64,000 nucleotides of DNA from Tetracentron sinense. Taxonomy: Eukaryota; Streptophyta; Magnoliopsida; Trochodendrales; Trochodendraceae. The notes below the pieces were generated by a model. That model worked only from the letters and a program-made list of their open reading frames with translations. It ran no database searches and was not told the DNA's origin. The stretch's first letter is position 1, and each line of letters opens with the position of its first letter. Of the stretch, positions 1-10,149 are shown piece after piece. The stretch is from contig CM026554.1 in assembly GCA_015143295.1 (NCBI GenBank), positions 28,285,531 to 28,349,530 on the forward strand, given 5' to 3'. Position numbers and translations under genes: made by a program.

Positions 1-39
1 AAGAGATTATTCCTGCTCACATCGAGATCCAGTGTCATT

Positions 40-360
40 GTGTTGAGTTCGAATCACAGCCAATCGTGCTTGAATTCATAGAGAGTTCAATTGCTCTCAT
101 AGGTCAATACATGTCTTCTTTAATCTTTATTAACCGTGGTTAAGATCCTCCAACCCTTAGTGTTTAATAATCTAATTTTAGTTCTTTATAAAAGTATTTA
201 AAAAATATTTAATCCTAATTAAGAATTTTTAACTCTTATGGTTAGTATTATTTTAACAATTTTTTCAAAAAACTAAAGTTATATTATCGAACACTAAGGG
301 TTAGAGAATCTTAACCACAATTAATAGAGGTTAAAGGAGTTATGTGTTGAGCTCTGTAGA
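40..360. repeat. AT-rich foldback MITE, partly truncated
   Basis: The left arm (about 49-190) runs from AATCACAGCCAATCGTG through ATTAACCGTGGTTAAGATCC. The right arm (about 255-345) returns the inner part in inverse, CACTAAGGGTTAGAGAATC then TTAACCACAATTAATAG. The outer part of the right arm is lost where the next element begins. It belongs to the same dispersed family as the copies near 1 kb, 13.5 kb, 17.3 kb, 42 kb and 54 kb. No transposase is encoded. Confidence 0.55.
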
Positions 361-372
361 GGATTTGACTCC

Positions 373-742
373 TTTTCTAAGGAGCCAAATCATCTCCGGC
401 AAATCCGGTTATCACCCCTAGAGGTCGCCATGTGTCTCCTTTGACACTCCTTAACCGTGGGTAAGGTTCACCCACCCCTAGGGTTCACCCACCTATTTTT
501 TTTTTTTTTTAAATATTAATTCTTTTTTTAAAATTAAAAAACTGTTTTTAGAGTTTTTTTAATATTAAAAACAGTTTTTTAATTTTAAAAAAATTAATAA
601 TTAAAAAAAAAAACCAAAAATAGGTGGGTGAACCTTACCCACGGTGAAGGGGTGTCAAAGGAGACACGTGGTGACCTCTAGGGGTGATAACCGGATTTGC
701 CAAATCTGGTTATCACCGGAGATGATTTGGCTCCTTAGAAAA
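373..742. mobile_element. Foldback MITE, near-complete hairpin
   Basis: A 370-bp inverted repeat. The left end TTTTCTAAGGAGCCAAATCA is mirrored by the right end TGATTTGGCTCCTTAGAAAA, and the arms stay complementary through the CCGGTTATCACCCCTAGAGG and GGTAAGGTTCACCCACC blocks into an A/T-only palindromic centre at about 500-610. Small arm differences show it is not a recent duplication. No convincing target-site duplication was found. A diverged relative lies at about 46555-46870. Confidence 0.8.
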
Positions 743-856
743 ACTGCATCTACAAAACTAAGCCATTTAAAACATTTTTCCCAGGCCAACGCGACATTTG
801 CCTCCTCACTCTCCGGGACAGTGGTACATCTTCATTCGATTATAATGTTGACCTAT

Positions 857-931
857 GGGTCATGGACCCATATTATCCTAAAATATGGTCATGGACCCAT
901 ATTATCCTAAAATATGGGTAATGGACCCATT
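857..931. repeat. 29-bp tandem duplication
   Basis: The unit beginning GGTCATGGACCCATATTATC occurs twice in tandem (about 858-886 and 887-915), followed by a third partial copy. No coding role is visible. Confidence 0.7.
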
Positions 932-964
932 GACAGGGTCCATTGACACCGATTTTGGATCTGT

Positions 965-1200
965 CCAATTGCAATTGAACTCAGGAGAGTTCAATTGCAC
1001 TCACAAAGCCCATTGAATTACCTTTTCGACTTTGGTAATAAGTTTTAGCCCATAGAGTTGATATTTTAAATTTTTTTTTTATAAACTAGTAGATTGTTGA
1101 ACCCTAAGGGTTAGTGAATCTTAACCGCAATTGATGGGAGTTTAAAGGGACACATGTTGACCTATGGGTGCGATTGAACTCTCCCGAGTTTAATCGAGAT
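965..1200. repeat. Foldback MITE of the 1-kb family
   Basis: The left arm has TTGAACTCAGGAGAGTTCAA. The right arm has CGATTGAACTCTCCCGAG preceded by GGGACACATGTTGACC and TTAACCGCAATTGATGGG. This is the same module order as the copies at 40-360 and 42-43 kb. The internal part of the left arm has been rearranged. Confidence 0.55.
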
Positions 1201-1254
1201 TTAATATGATCTCTGCTCAAAATTAGTGAATATTACTTGTGATCATAAAGTCCA

Positions 1255-1512
1255 GATATTGTCCAATTGTGATTGAACTCGGGAGAGTCTAGTCGCTCTC
1301 ACAAAGCCCATTTAACTGCTACTGTTGAACCCTCAGAGTTACTGAATCTTAACCAAAGATAAGTTTTAAGATTATTTATATAATTTTTCAAAAACATGGT
1401 TAGATTGTTGAATCTCAGGGTTTGTGAATCTTAATCAAAGTCATTGGTTTAAAAGGGGCATGTGTTGATGTGATTTAATTCTCCCGAGTTCAATCAATGA
1501 ACCGTGTTCAGA
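1255..1512. repeat. Foldback MITE of the 1-kb family
   Basis: The left arm contains CCAATTGTGATTGAACTCGG. The right arm contains GATTTAATTCTCCCGAGTTC, preceded by AAAAGGGGCATGTGTTG and GTGAATCTTAATC modules. It lies about 50 bp after the previous copy, so this end of the window is a cluster of the family. Confidence 0.5.
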
Positions 1513-1869
1513 CCGAGCCAACCAAATTATTAACCAGGCCTAGTTGGGTTGGGCTGAAGCCGGCCCACTAAGGCAAAACAAAGCTTTTTGGGGGTGTTTT
1601 ATTAATCGGGCCAGGCTTGATGGGTCAAGCCCGATTAGAAGTCTAGTCTTTAGGGTTCAGCCATCTAACCTTAGGTTTTAGAAAAAAAATATTGACTCTA
1701 AATTTTAAAGTTGTTAACACTGTACTCTTAAAGGTTAAAGCTGTTAATCATTGTTAATCATAGTTAAATGAGTGTTTTTGTGCTGTAACCGGACTAAGGA
1801 GTAGAGAATTTCAAGTTTTTGGAAAATGCTAAACTTACAGCACAATTCCACCACATTTCCACCAGGTAA

Positions 1870-2035
1870 CGAAATGTCAGCCTACACAGGTCTCTATCCC
1901 TTTTTAACACTCATTAATTATGGTTAAGATTCACTCACCCCTAGAGTTCATCCACTTAACCTTAGTTTTTAAGGGAAAAAAATTGAACTTTGAGTTTGTT
2001 AAACTTAATCATAGTTATAGTTATAGGGGATGAAA
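1870..2035. repeat. Half copy of the foldback family
   Basis: It carries the module TTAATTATGGTTAAGATTCA then CTCACCCCTAGAGTTCATCC, as in the arrays at 53.7-54.2 kb, followed by a degraded inverse around AACTTAATCATAG. It ends about 190 bp upstream of the syntaxin promoter elements. Confidence 0.45.
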
Positions 2036-2221
2036 TGGTAAAACATATGATTATGTAGTCAAATGCGGGGTGTGCATTTCACTACTGTTTGTTTTTTATT
2101 TTGTAAATCCTAACCCTAAAATCTGAGCTGGCATGGGTAAAAGCAAAGCTTTTGCAGCCTAATCGTGCAGCAGGAGACTCAAGTTGGGCGGTCACAACGC
2201 GCTCCTCAATTCAAAATAAAT

Positions 2222-2321
2222 AGCCGTTGGAAAGAAGCAACGGCTATATTCTAATAAAATCTAACCGTTAAAATCTGGGTCATCTTTGTTGCCGTAACGG
2301 CAATTTTTTCAAAATATAATA
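2222..2321 (+). promoter_or_regulatory. Cluster of mitosis-specific activator (MSA) cores and TATA-like box
   Basis: Four AACGG cores (either strand) lie within 80 bp: AGCCGTTGGA at 2222-2231, CAACGGCT at 2238-2245, TAACCGTT at 2262-2269 and GCCGTAACGGC at 2291-2301. The first, read on the minus strand (TCCAACGGCT), fits the published MSA consensus YCYAACGGYY. MSA elements bind three-repeat MYB factors and drive G2/M transcription. An A/T-rich TATA-like stretch follows at about 2311-2321 and a CT-rich leader at about 2358-2372. The spacing to the syntaxin start makes this its likely promoter. Confidence 0.75.
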
Positions 2322-2614
2322 ACAGTAGCTGAGGTTTCTTTTATTTGATTATTGAGTTCTCTCTCTCTCCCTCAATCAAATTCCACCTCTCTGAAAATAA
2401 GGGCCGCGAGTGAGAAAGGTAGAGCCAAATACAGTAGGCAAGAGCTCTTAGATCTCTCAATCTTTAATTGAAAAGGGTATGCTTCCTTCCCCTGTTCTTC
2501 AATTTTTCAATACTCTGAAGCTTTATTTCTTCATTTCCTGATTTATATTCTTTTCATTTGAATTTTTCACCGATTTTCCCAAATCGAATAGCAAACAGAA
2601 TTGAACAGGGCAAG

Positions 2615-3544
2615 ATGAATGATCTGATGACAAAGTCCTTTACAAACTACGTTGATCTAAAGAAAGAGGCAATGAAAGATCTGGAAGCCGGTCCAGACTA
2701 CGATCTCCAGATGACAGCAACCCAAATGGATAATAATCTGGCCCAGTTCTTAATGGAGGCCGAGAAGGTGAAGGAAGAAATGGGGGTCATACGAGACATT
2801 CTGGGTAGATTGCAGGAAGCGAAGGAAGAGAGCAAATCCCTGCACAAACACGAGGCCCTGAAAGCCCTGCGAAACAGGATAAACTCGGACGTAGTGACCG
2901 TTCTGAAGAAGGTCCGGACCATAAAGTCCAATCTGGAGGACATGGACCGGGCAAACGCAGCGAACCGGCGGCTCTCCGGCTACAAAGAAGGGACCCCGAT
3001 AGACCGGACTCGGACATCGGTCACGAACGGTCTGAGGAAGAAGCTGAAGGAGCTGATGATGGATTTTCAAGGGCTGAGACAGAGGATGATGGTGGAGTAC
3101 AAGGAGACGGTGGGGAGACGTTACTTCACGGTGACGGGAGAATACCCAGAGGAGGAAGTGATAGAGAAGGTGATTTCGAACGGTGGGGAGGATTTCCTGC
3201 AGCGGGCAATACAGGAGCACGGTAGAGGGAAGGTGCTGGAGACGGTGGTGGAGATCCAGGACAGGCATGATGCAGCAAAGGAGATAGAGAAGAGCTTGCT
3301 GGAGCTGCATCAGGTGTTCTTGGACATGGCGGTGATGGTGGAGGCTCAGGGAGAGCAGATGGATGACATTGAGCACCATGTCATTAACGCAGCACATTAT
3401 GTGAAGGATGGGTCCACCAAGCTTAAGACTGCAAAGGATTACCAGAGGAGTAGCAGGAAGTGGATGTGTATTGGGCTCATACTGCTGCTCCTTATCATTC
3501 TTGTGGTGGTCATCCCCATTGCTACCAGTTTCAGGGATTCCTGA
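2615..3544 (+). CDS. SYP111: Cytokinesis-specific syntaxin, KNOLLE/SYP111 type
   Basis: Encodes a 309-residue Qa-SNARE. KNOLLE drives fusion of Golgi-derived vesicles at the cell plate in dividing plant cells, with SNAP33-type and VAMP72 partners. Visible features are the N-terminal signature MNDLMTKSF, a long helical N-terminal (Habc) region to about residue 190, the linker motif TNGLRKKLKELM, and the SNARE helix at about residues 210-275 (ELHQVFLDMAVMVE, with Gln in EAQGEQMDDIE). A C-terminal membrane anchor follows (WMCIGLILLLLIILVVV) with a very short lumenal tail. I chose the ATG at 2615 rather than the in-frame ATG at 2558 because the family begins MNDLMTKSF and the length matches Arabidopsis KNOLLE. 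The coding region has no intron. A GTATGC donor near 2477 and an AACAG acceptor near 2608 could mark a leader intron; that is inference. The upstream MSA cluster fits mitotic expression. SYP112 is less likely because its sequence diverges more. Confidence 0.93.
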   Translation: MNDLMTKSFTNYVDLKKEAMKDLEAGPDYDLQMTATQMDNNLAQFLMEAEKVKEEMGVIRDILGRLQEAKEESKSLHKHEALKALRNRINSDVVTVLKKVRTIKSNLEDMDRANAANRRLSGYKEGTPIDRTRTSVTNGLRKKLKELMMDFQGLRQRMMVEYKETVGRRYFTVTGEYPEEEVIEKVISNGGEDFLQRAIQEHGRGKVLETVVEIQDRHDAAKEIEKSLLELHQVFLDMAVMVEAQGEQMDDIEHHVINAAHYVKDGSTKLKTAKDYQRSSRKWMCIGLILLLLIILVVVIPIATSFRDS

Positions 3545-4084
3545 AGGAGATGGAGCGATATATTGGTTTGGGTTGGATGTACGTGTGATTAATCGATTGT
3601 TGCTTCTTTCTTTTGAAGCTTTCTATTGCAATTGTATTTTGTTTCGTCTGATCAGTTGAGAATAATATTCTTTTTCATACCATTTCTTTCTCATGATGAT
3701 ATCCATCCTTAGGAAATTGATTTAAGAACAGAACAATGAGGAATCTAAGGTCCCATTGCCCCCCTAAGGGCCTTGCCTGCTGGGTGTTTTTTTCCCCCAA
3801 AAGATTGTTAAAAAAAAAAAAAAAAGGAAAACTGTAGCAGGTAGTTACAGACCCTTATTTATTTTTATTATATTTTTTGGTTACAGACCCTTATTTTCAT
3901 AGATGTAGAGAGAGTAAAGAGCTACAAAGAAAAGCAAAAACATCAAAATAACTATTATTTTGTATCCTAATACTATTATCTGGTACCCCCCCAGAGAGAA
4001 GAGAGAGCATGGCAGCCTCTTTAATTAACACGGATTCTGGATTCTGTTCTGTTTATGTGTAGAGGAGTGAGAAGAAATGGGCTC

Positions 4085-4487
4085 TCACTGTAACTTGAGA
4101 TACATCATTTGCCTGCATAAATAATAACAAAGCAAATAAAAGTAAAGGTGTGAAAGAGATAGATAGATTTTGATTACCAAAAGCTAGATAGATAAATAGA
4201 ATTGAATTATGACATAACCTGCGATCATCATCGGAGAGGTGTGAAGGAGGAGGAGGCTTGGGCTTAGAGGAGGGAGCGATGGGCTTGTAGTTGGGGAAGG
4301 GAACCTGACCGGACTCTATGCATTTCAAGTCCTCAACCAGGTCATCGTAGTGCCGCTTCACCTCCTCTGTGGACTTGCCACCTCCGACCATTGAAGCTAC
4401 ATTGTGCCATCGCTCCGGCGTGTCTTTGTCGAATATGGCTAGAGCCCTCTCGAATGACTTGTTCTGTTTTGCACTCCATGAACCCAT
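4085..4487 (-). CDS. RL: RADIALIS-like single-repeat MYB (SANT) protein, two exons
   Basis: Exon 1 is 4487-4219, the intron 4218-4113 (donor GTTATG, acceptor TTATGCAG) and exon 2 4112-4085, giving 98 residues. The single MYB/SANT repeat fills residues 4-60, with the Trp/Trp/Tyr pattern WSAKQNK, ERWHNVA and [10 protein letters not shown], then VPFPNYK, a Pro/Ser-rich stretch and the spliced C-terminus MMYLKLQ. This order and length match the RADIALIS-LIKE family, small nuclear proteins that antagonise DRIF/DIV-type MYBs; Antirrhinum RADIALIS patterns flower asymmetry. Reading through the intron would give a longer protein with a hydrophobic tail, which is an artefact. No lesion is seen. The target and expression cannot be told from sequence. 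Confidence 0.92.
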
Positions 4488-4730
4488 GACTTACAGATTG
4501 ATTGATTGATTGATTATAACTACTACTACTACTAGTTGAAGGAGCTGCTAGAAGTAGGAGAAATGAGATGTTTTTCATGCAAAAGAGTCCTAGCTATTTA
4601 TAGAAGAAGAATAGACAGGAGTGAGCTAAGAGAATCCACCCACTTTCCGCAGATGGACGGATTCTACAGTGAAACCGAAGCACAGATACATGTTAAGCTT
4701 TTACTTGGGAAGTTTATTTTATAGTGTCTG

Positions 4731-4735
<5 letters not shown>

Positions 4736-4773
<38 letters not shown>

Positions 4774-4892
4774 AGAAGAAGACAAAAGTAGAGGAAGGAA
4801 AGAGCCAGGGCTTTACACCCACCAAGTATAGCTGGATTTGGGATCTGATAACCGACCTCACCTCACCTGCACTCTCTCTCTCTCTCTCTTTA
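4736..4892. repeat. GA/CT microsatellites
   Basis: A run of about 16 GA repeats at 4736-4770 and a CT run at about 4873-4889 lie upstream of the RADIALIS-like gene on its minus-strand promoter side. Such pyrimidine runs are common in plant 5' regions. Confidence 0.85.
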
Positions 4893-5611
4893 TATTATTA
4901 TTTTACTCAGCCGTTATGTATGCTTTTTCACAGTATTGGTAAAGGGCAAACGTTACATTTCGCTGTAATTGAATAGCTTCTGTTCTGTGTGTGGTTGTGT
5001 CTGAAGCATGATAAGGTAAAGCTTTTCAAATCAATCCATATACAGTGGGCAGCTCGCCCCTGTTTCTCTTTCAATTTTTTTAAAAAAAATACTGTTATGT
5101 ATTGATGCGAAAAGCTTCGGGAAATCCTAAGGTTATCATAGACCAAGCCTTGGAAAAAGTTTATTTATTTATTTTTTGGGAATGAAGGTATCCAATTGTC
5201 TTAGAGCACCGGAGGAAGTCCCTCGGGCCTTAGAACATGTTACCTTAGGATAAAAAAATTAGTTTTGAAATTATATGCACTATATAACTTTATATATGCT
5301 TAAACTTAAGAGTTTAACTATGAACCTGAGCTTAACCAAAAAAAAAAAAAAACTATGAACCAGAGCTTAACCAAAAACAACTATGAACTGGAGTTCCAGA
5401 TTCCAGAGCTCTCACAATAGGTTTTGTTTTCCGGGGTTTGGGTAAAAATTAAATTAATGTAAGAATATTTTTGTTCAATTCTTATTTTTTTTTACCCATA
5501 GCTTGAAAACTCAGAAAATCTAAAGAAATTCAGAGCTCCCGATTCATTGTTAAACTCTAAAATTACATGTCTTATAAAATAGCTTGCTTTAAGTTACTTG
5601 AAATTATTTTG

Positions 5612-5981
5612 GTGTGTTTGGATTTATGGAATTAAGTAACAGAATTGTCATTTCCATCATCCAATTCCAATTTCATCGTTTGGGCCACATTATAAATAGG
5701 ATGAAATTAGGATTCTCTAATTCCATCGAGAATTGGAACAGTGATCATTTTAAGGCAACTATGTAAGATTCAATTCCATAGTAAAAATGTCTTATTTGAT
5801 AAATCCACGCTGTTGTGGACTTTAAAAGTGAAATAGAAGCCTAATGGTTTCATTTCTCCATGAATTTAATTGTGCATCCAAACGATTGAATTTAGAATTT
5901 CATGGAATTTAATTCAGTTGGTTTTAAATCCATGAAATTTAATTCTTTGGCTCAATTCCAATTTCATAAATCCAAACGCAC
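5612..5981. mobile_element. MITE with GTGTGTTTGG termini
   Basis: The left end GTGTGTTTGGATTTATGGAA is the inverse of the right end TTTCATAAATCCAAACGCAC, with a 370-bp interior that also contains inverted AATTCCAAT/ATTGGAATT motifs. It is non-coding. A clear target duplication was not found, so the superfamily is unassigned. Confidence 0.7.
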
Positions 5982-6147
5982 AAAATTCAAGCAAGGTCTC
6001 GATTATGTGTCGCTATCTTTAGAGGTTTTGGTTTAAGCAACAACCTTAGAAAAATATATTGTAAAAGGTAAAGGATTACTGACTCAATGTTGCTCAAATG
6101 GTACATAGTATGCCCCTCTGGTGATGGTGATCATGAGATTAATGGTC

Positions 6148-6505
6148 GTTTGGCACCACTACTAAAATAAACTACTACAAACTGATAAGTATTTTTGTAA
6201 ATAAATATTATTTTTTTAAAAATAAATAAATATGGAGTTACTTATTTATAAGGACTTAGGATCGTCTTTGGCTATTAGCAAGTGATCTATGACTATAATA
6301 TTAACATGTCATGTGTCCCATATCTATTCAATTTGAAAGTAATCGACACAAGAAAACAAAAGAAAGAACACATGACATGCTAGCATTGCGATCATAGAGA
6401 TCGTCTCTTGATATAACCAAAGATGATCCTAAGTCATTTGTAAGTATTTTTTTATGTACAATTTTATTTTTATCAAACAAACTTATTTAGCGTTGCCAAA
6501 CACTC
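6148..6505. mobile_element. MITE with GTTTGGCA termini, host of a second MITE
   Basis: The outer termini GTTTGGCACCACTACTAAAA and CTTATTTAGCGTTGCCAAAC are roughly inverse. The interior is interrupted by a second inverted-repeat element at 6253-6435. Non-coding. Confidence 0.5.
6253..6435. mobile_element. Nested short MITE
   Basis: GACTTAGGATCGTCTTTGG at the left is matched inversely by CCAAAGATGATCCTAAGTC at the right; the length is 183 bp. Internal motifs CATGTCATGTGT and ACACATGACATG are also inverse. It sits inside the 6148-6505 element. Confidence 0.7.
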
Positions 6506-7458
6506 ATTGAAAAATAAAAGTCCACTGTAATGATGTGACAAATAGAACATTCAATCACCAATCACTAAAGTTTAGCCGACAGCGAACCCTAAATAAATGA
6601 TTCCGTAGAACAACAAAAAAAAAAAAATTACAAGAGTGGAAGCCACATATGCAGGACTTGGTCAATTTTTGTCAAGTGGTGTGCTACCCTATAACAACGC
6701 AACTTCAGCCCAATGAAAATCTTTGGAACTTGGTGATTGAGGCTAGCATTACTCTTTACTATTTAGGATATGAAATAGAGCTCTCTAAATTCACCGAGAT
6801 ATATTTCATCCTTCGCTTTCAATTCCTTTCCTGTTGTCTAATTCTGTTTGGAATCACGAAAAATGGAGTCAATCGTAGTACAGTAACACTACTTTATTCC
6901 CTCTGCTGTGTAGAGTGGAGACTAAGGATGTACATGAATATGATAATTGATACATCACATCTGACCGAGTATTTATTTTATTTTCATCTCTCTCTCTCTC
7001 TCGGTATCTTTGTCTTTCACACGAGGAAGCATTGAAACTTGAAACTGTATTCAAGTCTAAATTATGTGATTGCATAAAGACGATGATGAGATCATAGAGA
7101 ATCATCCCTGTAGCGTCAGGTCAGGTCTGCGGTTAGGTTCGTCTTGTTTCGCTCTGAGAGAGAGAGAGAGATATTCTAAAAAGCTGAAAAGCCTAATTCT
7201 AACAAAAAAACACACCTAGACAGTCCTATGCACACCACCTGGGAGAGGTGATTGGCCTTTTTCCGCGGTGCTGTCTGCCTTTGGAATTTCCAAGTCTCCA
7301 AGACATTACTTGCAAATTTAAATTAAAAATACAAGGGCAGAGCAGGAGGAGTCCTTCCTAACACCTGAAAACTTTTCTTTTTGGCTCTTTGCAACATCTC
7401 TTGGGACGAGTGAAACTTAGGTTTTTGTTAGCAAATATTTGACATATCATGAAAATTT

Positions 7459-7683
7459 AAGCGGCTAGTTTGGACAGTGGCAGTCTCTCTTTCTTACGTA
7501 GGGTATTCAGGGTTCTATTCCTTTAAATATAGTGTAGCCTTTAAATATAGTGTAGTGGTTGATGCATTTTTCTTAGTGGTTGATGGCTAGATGCATTTTT
7601 CTTCCGTAGGGTGTTCGGCTCTCTAACCTACTAACCACTGTTAGTTGGGATTACAGTCTAACCGTACTTGACTACCAAAAAAA
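7459..7683 (+). mobile_element. tRNA-derived SINE with 17-bp target duplication
   Basis: The perfect direct repeat ACATATCATGAAAATTT flanks it at 7442-7458 and 7684-7700. The element starts with a box A-like stretch (GGCTAGTTTGGACAGTGGC), has a box B-like stretch (CAGGGTTCTATTCC) and ends ACTACCAAAAAAA. It contains an internal duplication of TTTAAATATAGTGTAG. The long flanking repeat and A-tail are the marks of LINE-machinery retrotransposition. Confidence 0.75.
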
Positions 7684-7700
7684 ACATATCATGAAAATTT

Positions 7701-9974
7701 GTTACATTTAATTTTCAAATAATAAAGAGATATGCTACTCCCAAGTGCAAGCTACAAACTCAACCAATGATTGCAACATGTGCCGTTATTTTTCCGAACG
7801 AAGGATTTCCCTGTATTTAAAGGCTAAGATATTTATCAATTAAAAAAAAAAAAAAGTCCAAGATATCTTGTACATCTGTGAAATTCGTGTAAAACCATGA
7901 TTCCCAACCATGCTTTCCAACCTCAAGAACAATTGAGGCCATATCTTTCAAATTAAATTTTTTATTTTATTTTTATAACATATTAAAAGGGTAGCAACGG
8001 CAGGTGTTCAACTAGAGTTTAGAAAAAAAAAATTTGAAATGTTTTTGGGCTAGCACTCCTCAATAATAATAAAAGATAGGTGTGAAGTTTTTGAAAAGTA
8101 ACTAATTGTATTATCATGCTATTGTTGCTTAAATTAATCGTTTGCCTTGAGCTAGAAGGACCATTATTGCTAAGTTTTATTTGCTTGGACATGTTTCGTA
8201 TCCATAATCAGTACACACCAGCCTCTTAAAACAATTATAAAAATGCATCACTCGCGTCTCCCATTAACTCAATTAAATCAACATTAAGTTTAGGGTGACT
8301 ACTAATCTAACTTTATTTTTCTGTAAAGACAAACACACTCTACATGTGCTACATGCTTGTGCTTGCCAGAGCTGTAACACAATTATGAGACTTTTTTTTT
8401 TTTGAGACTTAACTGTCACTAAAGTAGTTAACCTGGATTAATCCATGTTGACACCTGTCCCTATTAGTCAGATGAGAAGTATGCTCCTCATTTTTAAAAG
8501 ATCCTAAAATCAAGTCTAGTGAGAATTTCCTTCATTTTTTAATCCAAACTGATCTTCTTTACCCTTATATATTGAATATCATTTTATTAAATATTAAATA
8601 CAAGAGTATATATTCTACTATTTTCTTATATAATTTATTAAATAGGAGATTGAAAGAACAAGAAAAGTCAAATTGTATTTATTTTCTCCTGTATGTATGC
8701 GTGTATATATATATATATATATAATTAATTTTGAGCCGGAGCTTTGCATCATGGTGTTGATGCAGAGCTCTCTTTTTTACATCATAAATGTGGTATTTTG
8801 TAATTATTGATAGAGGCTGGGGTAATTTTGCAAAACACATAATTACACATTTGCTACCGGATAGTGTAAAAAGAGGAGTTCCACACAACGTGGTGATGCA
8901 GAGCTCCTCTTTATATTTAAATCGTATATATACAGGAAAATAGTTAACATACTTGAGATCTCCATTTGCAAACGTAATGGTTAATCATCATTGGTCCAGA
9001 TCCCACTTTAAAATTCTCACTACAATTAGTAGGTATTTAAGAGTGGATTGTAACCAATGAAGACAAACTATTACATTTGCAAATGGATAACGATCACCCC
9101 AAATTGTTAATTAAGTACCCAAAAAAAAATCATACATATGATAATGGTGCTGGTCAAAAGTGACTTTTACACGGCCGCATGCCGCACCTACTTGGGCACC
9201 TATTAGTAATTAGGGGAGAGTTGATAGCAAAGCTCTAACAAACAATTATTCAGCCCGAATGTCCTGCATGCCTTTAGCCTTTAGTATTGGAGATGGAAAT
9301 TAGCTAAGATCACTTTCTTTTATTAGATGTGGACAGGAAGATTGATAGGCGCAAGTTGGAAAGGAATGAGGAACCTACCCAACCCAAATAGGATGGATGA
9401 TCTAAGAATAAAGGGGAAGGACCTATCTATCTCTGGAGAATCCATTTGTCCTACCAAGTTGAGTCTTGATTCCACATACATCGAGCCCAAGAGGAGGAGG
9501 GCAAGTTGCTTTCCTTTTCAAGAATCTTGGAGCTGAAAAGAGAAGGGGGAGACAGTGGAGGGCATATATGGTGTTGGTTAAGTATCTTTCCCATTTGATC
9601 CATCTGCTTCAAGAATTGATTGTGACATTAAAAGTTATCCATTTATGGTGTTGGTTAAATTTCCAATCATAAGGAATCCAACAGCCCCCTCCTAAAGTTG
9701 TGTGAATATGGATAAGCAACAGCGCCACTGCTGCGTTGTTGCTTCCATCCCAATGGCAAAGTGGCGCCATATCCCACTTGGGACATGGTCTACCTGACCT
9801 TGTCTCAACTGGGATATCATTGTGAATTTACCATGCTCCGTGAACTCATTGTCGCACCAAAGTGATCAGTGAGCCACATGTCCGTGTATTGATAGCCTCT
9901 TTGGAGGTCCTCCCTCTCTCCCACCCCAACAACAACAAATAAATTCTTATTTTCCTTCTATTCATATTTTCTAA
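7701..9974. other. Intergenic, no supported gene
   Basis: AT-rich DNA with a TA microsatellite near 8703-8723. A pair of overlapping short frames at 9327-9672 ends in a Lys/Arg-rich stretch but matches no family I recognise, and no splice structure supports it. Confidence 0.55.
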
Positions 9975-10142
9975 GGTGTTAGCTAGTTTAGTTGGTAAAG
10001 TTTCTTGGCATTGTATCAGAGACCTGAGATCGAATCCCACCAACATCAAGGTTGGAGGGTTTATGAGAGGGGTAAGGCTACCCCTCATTGTGTATCCCAT
10101 AGGTCCATGTGACCTCAAATGAACCAAAAAAAACAAAAATAG
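9975..10142 (+). mobile_element. tRNA-derived SINE
   Basis: Box A-like TTAGCTAGTTTAGTTGG and box B-like GAGATCGAATCCC lie at tRNA-like spacing near the 5' end. The body is about 168 bp and ends in an A-rich tail (CCAAAAAAAACAAAAAT). The target repeat TTTCTAA flanks it at 9968-9974 and 10143-10149. Confidence 0.75.
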
Positions 10143-10149
10143 TTTCTAA

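Larger units (their letters stand above)
4900..7440. other. Intergenic, no supported gene
   Basis: AT-rich sequence with frequent stops in all frames and no recognisable exon. It contains the MITEs at 5612-5981 and 6148-6505 and short A/T and GA runs. The longest open frame (about 6649-7035) resembles no protein family I know and ends in a CT microsatellite, so I do not call it a gene. Confidence 0.6.

Noticed and set aside
644..910. 88-codon open frame at the start of the window
   Set aside because: It runs through a MITE arm and a tandem duplication and has no similarity to a known protein.
4053..4213. C-terminal hydrophobic extension of the RADIALIS-like protein
   Set aside because: It is intron read-through; splicing at GTTATG/TTATGCAG gives the family's normal C-terminus.
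9327..9672. Two overlapping short frames with Lys/Arg-rich segments
   Set aside because: No recognisable domain, no splice support and no conserved neighbour.
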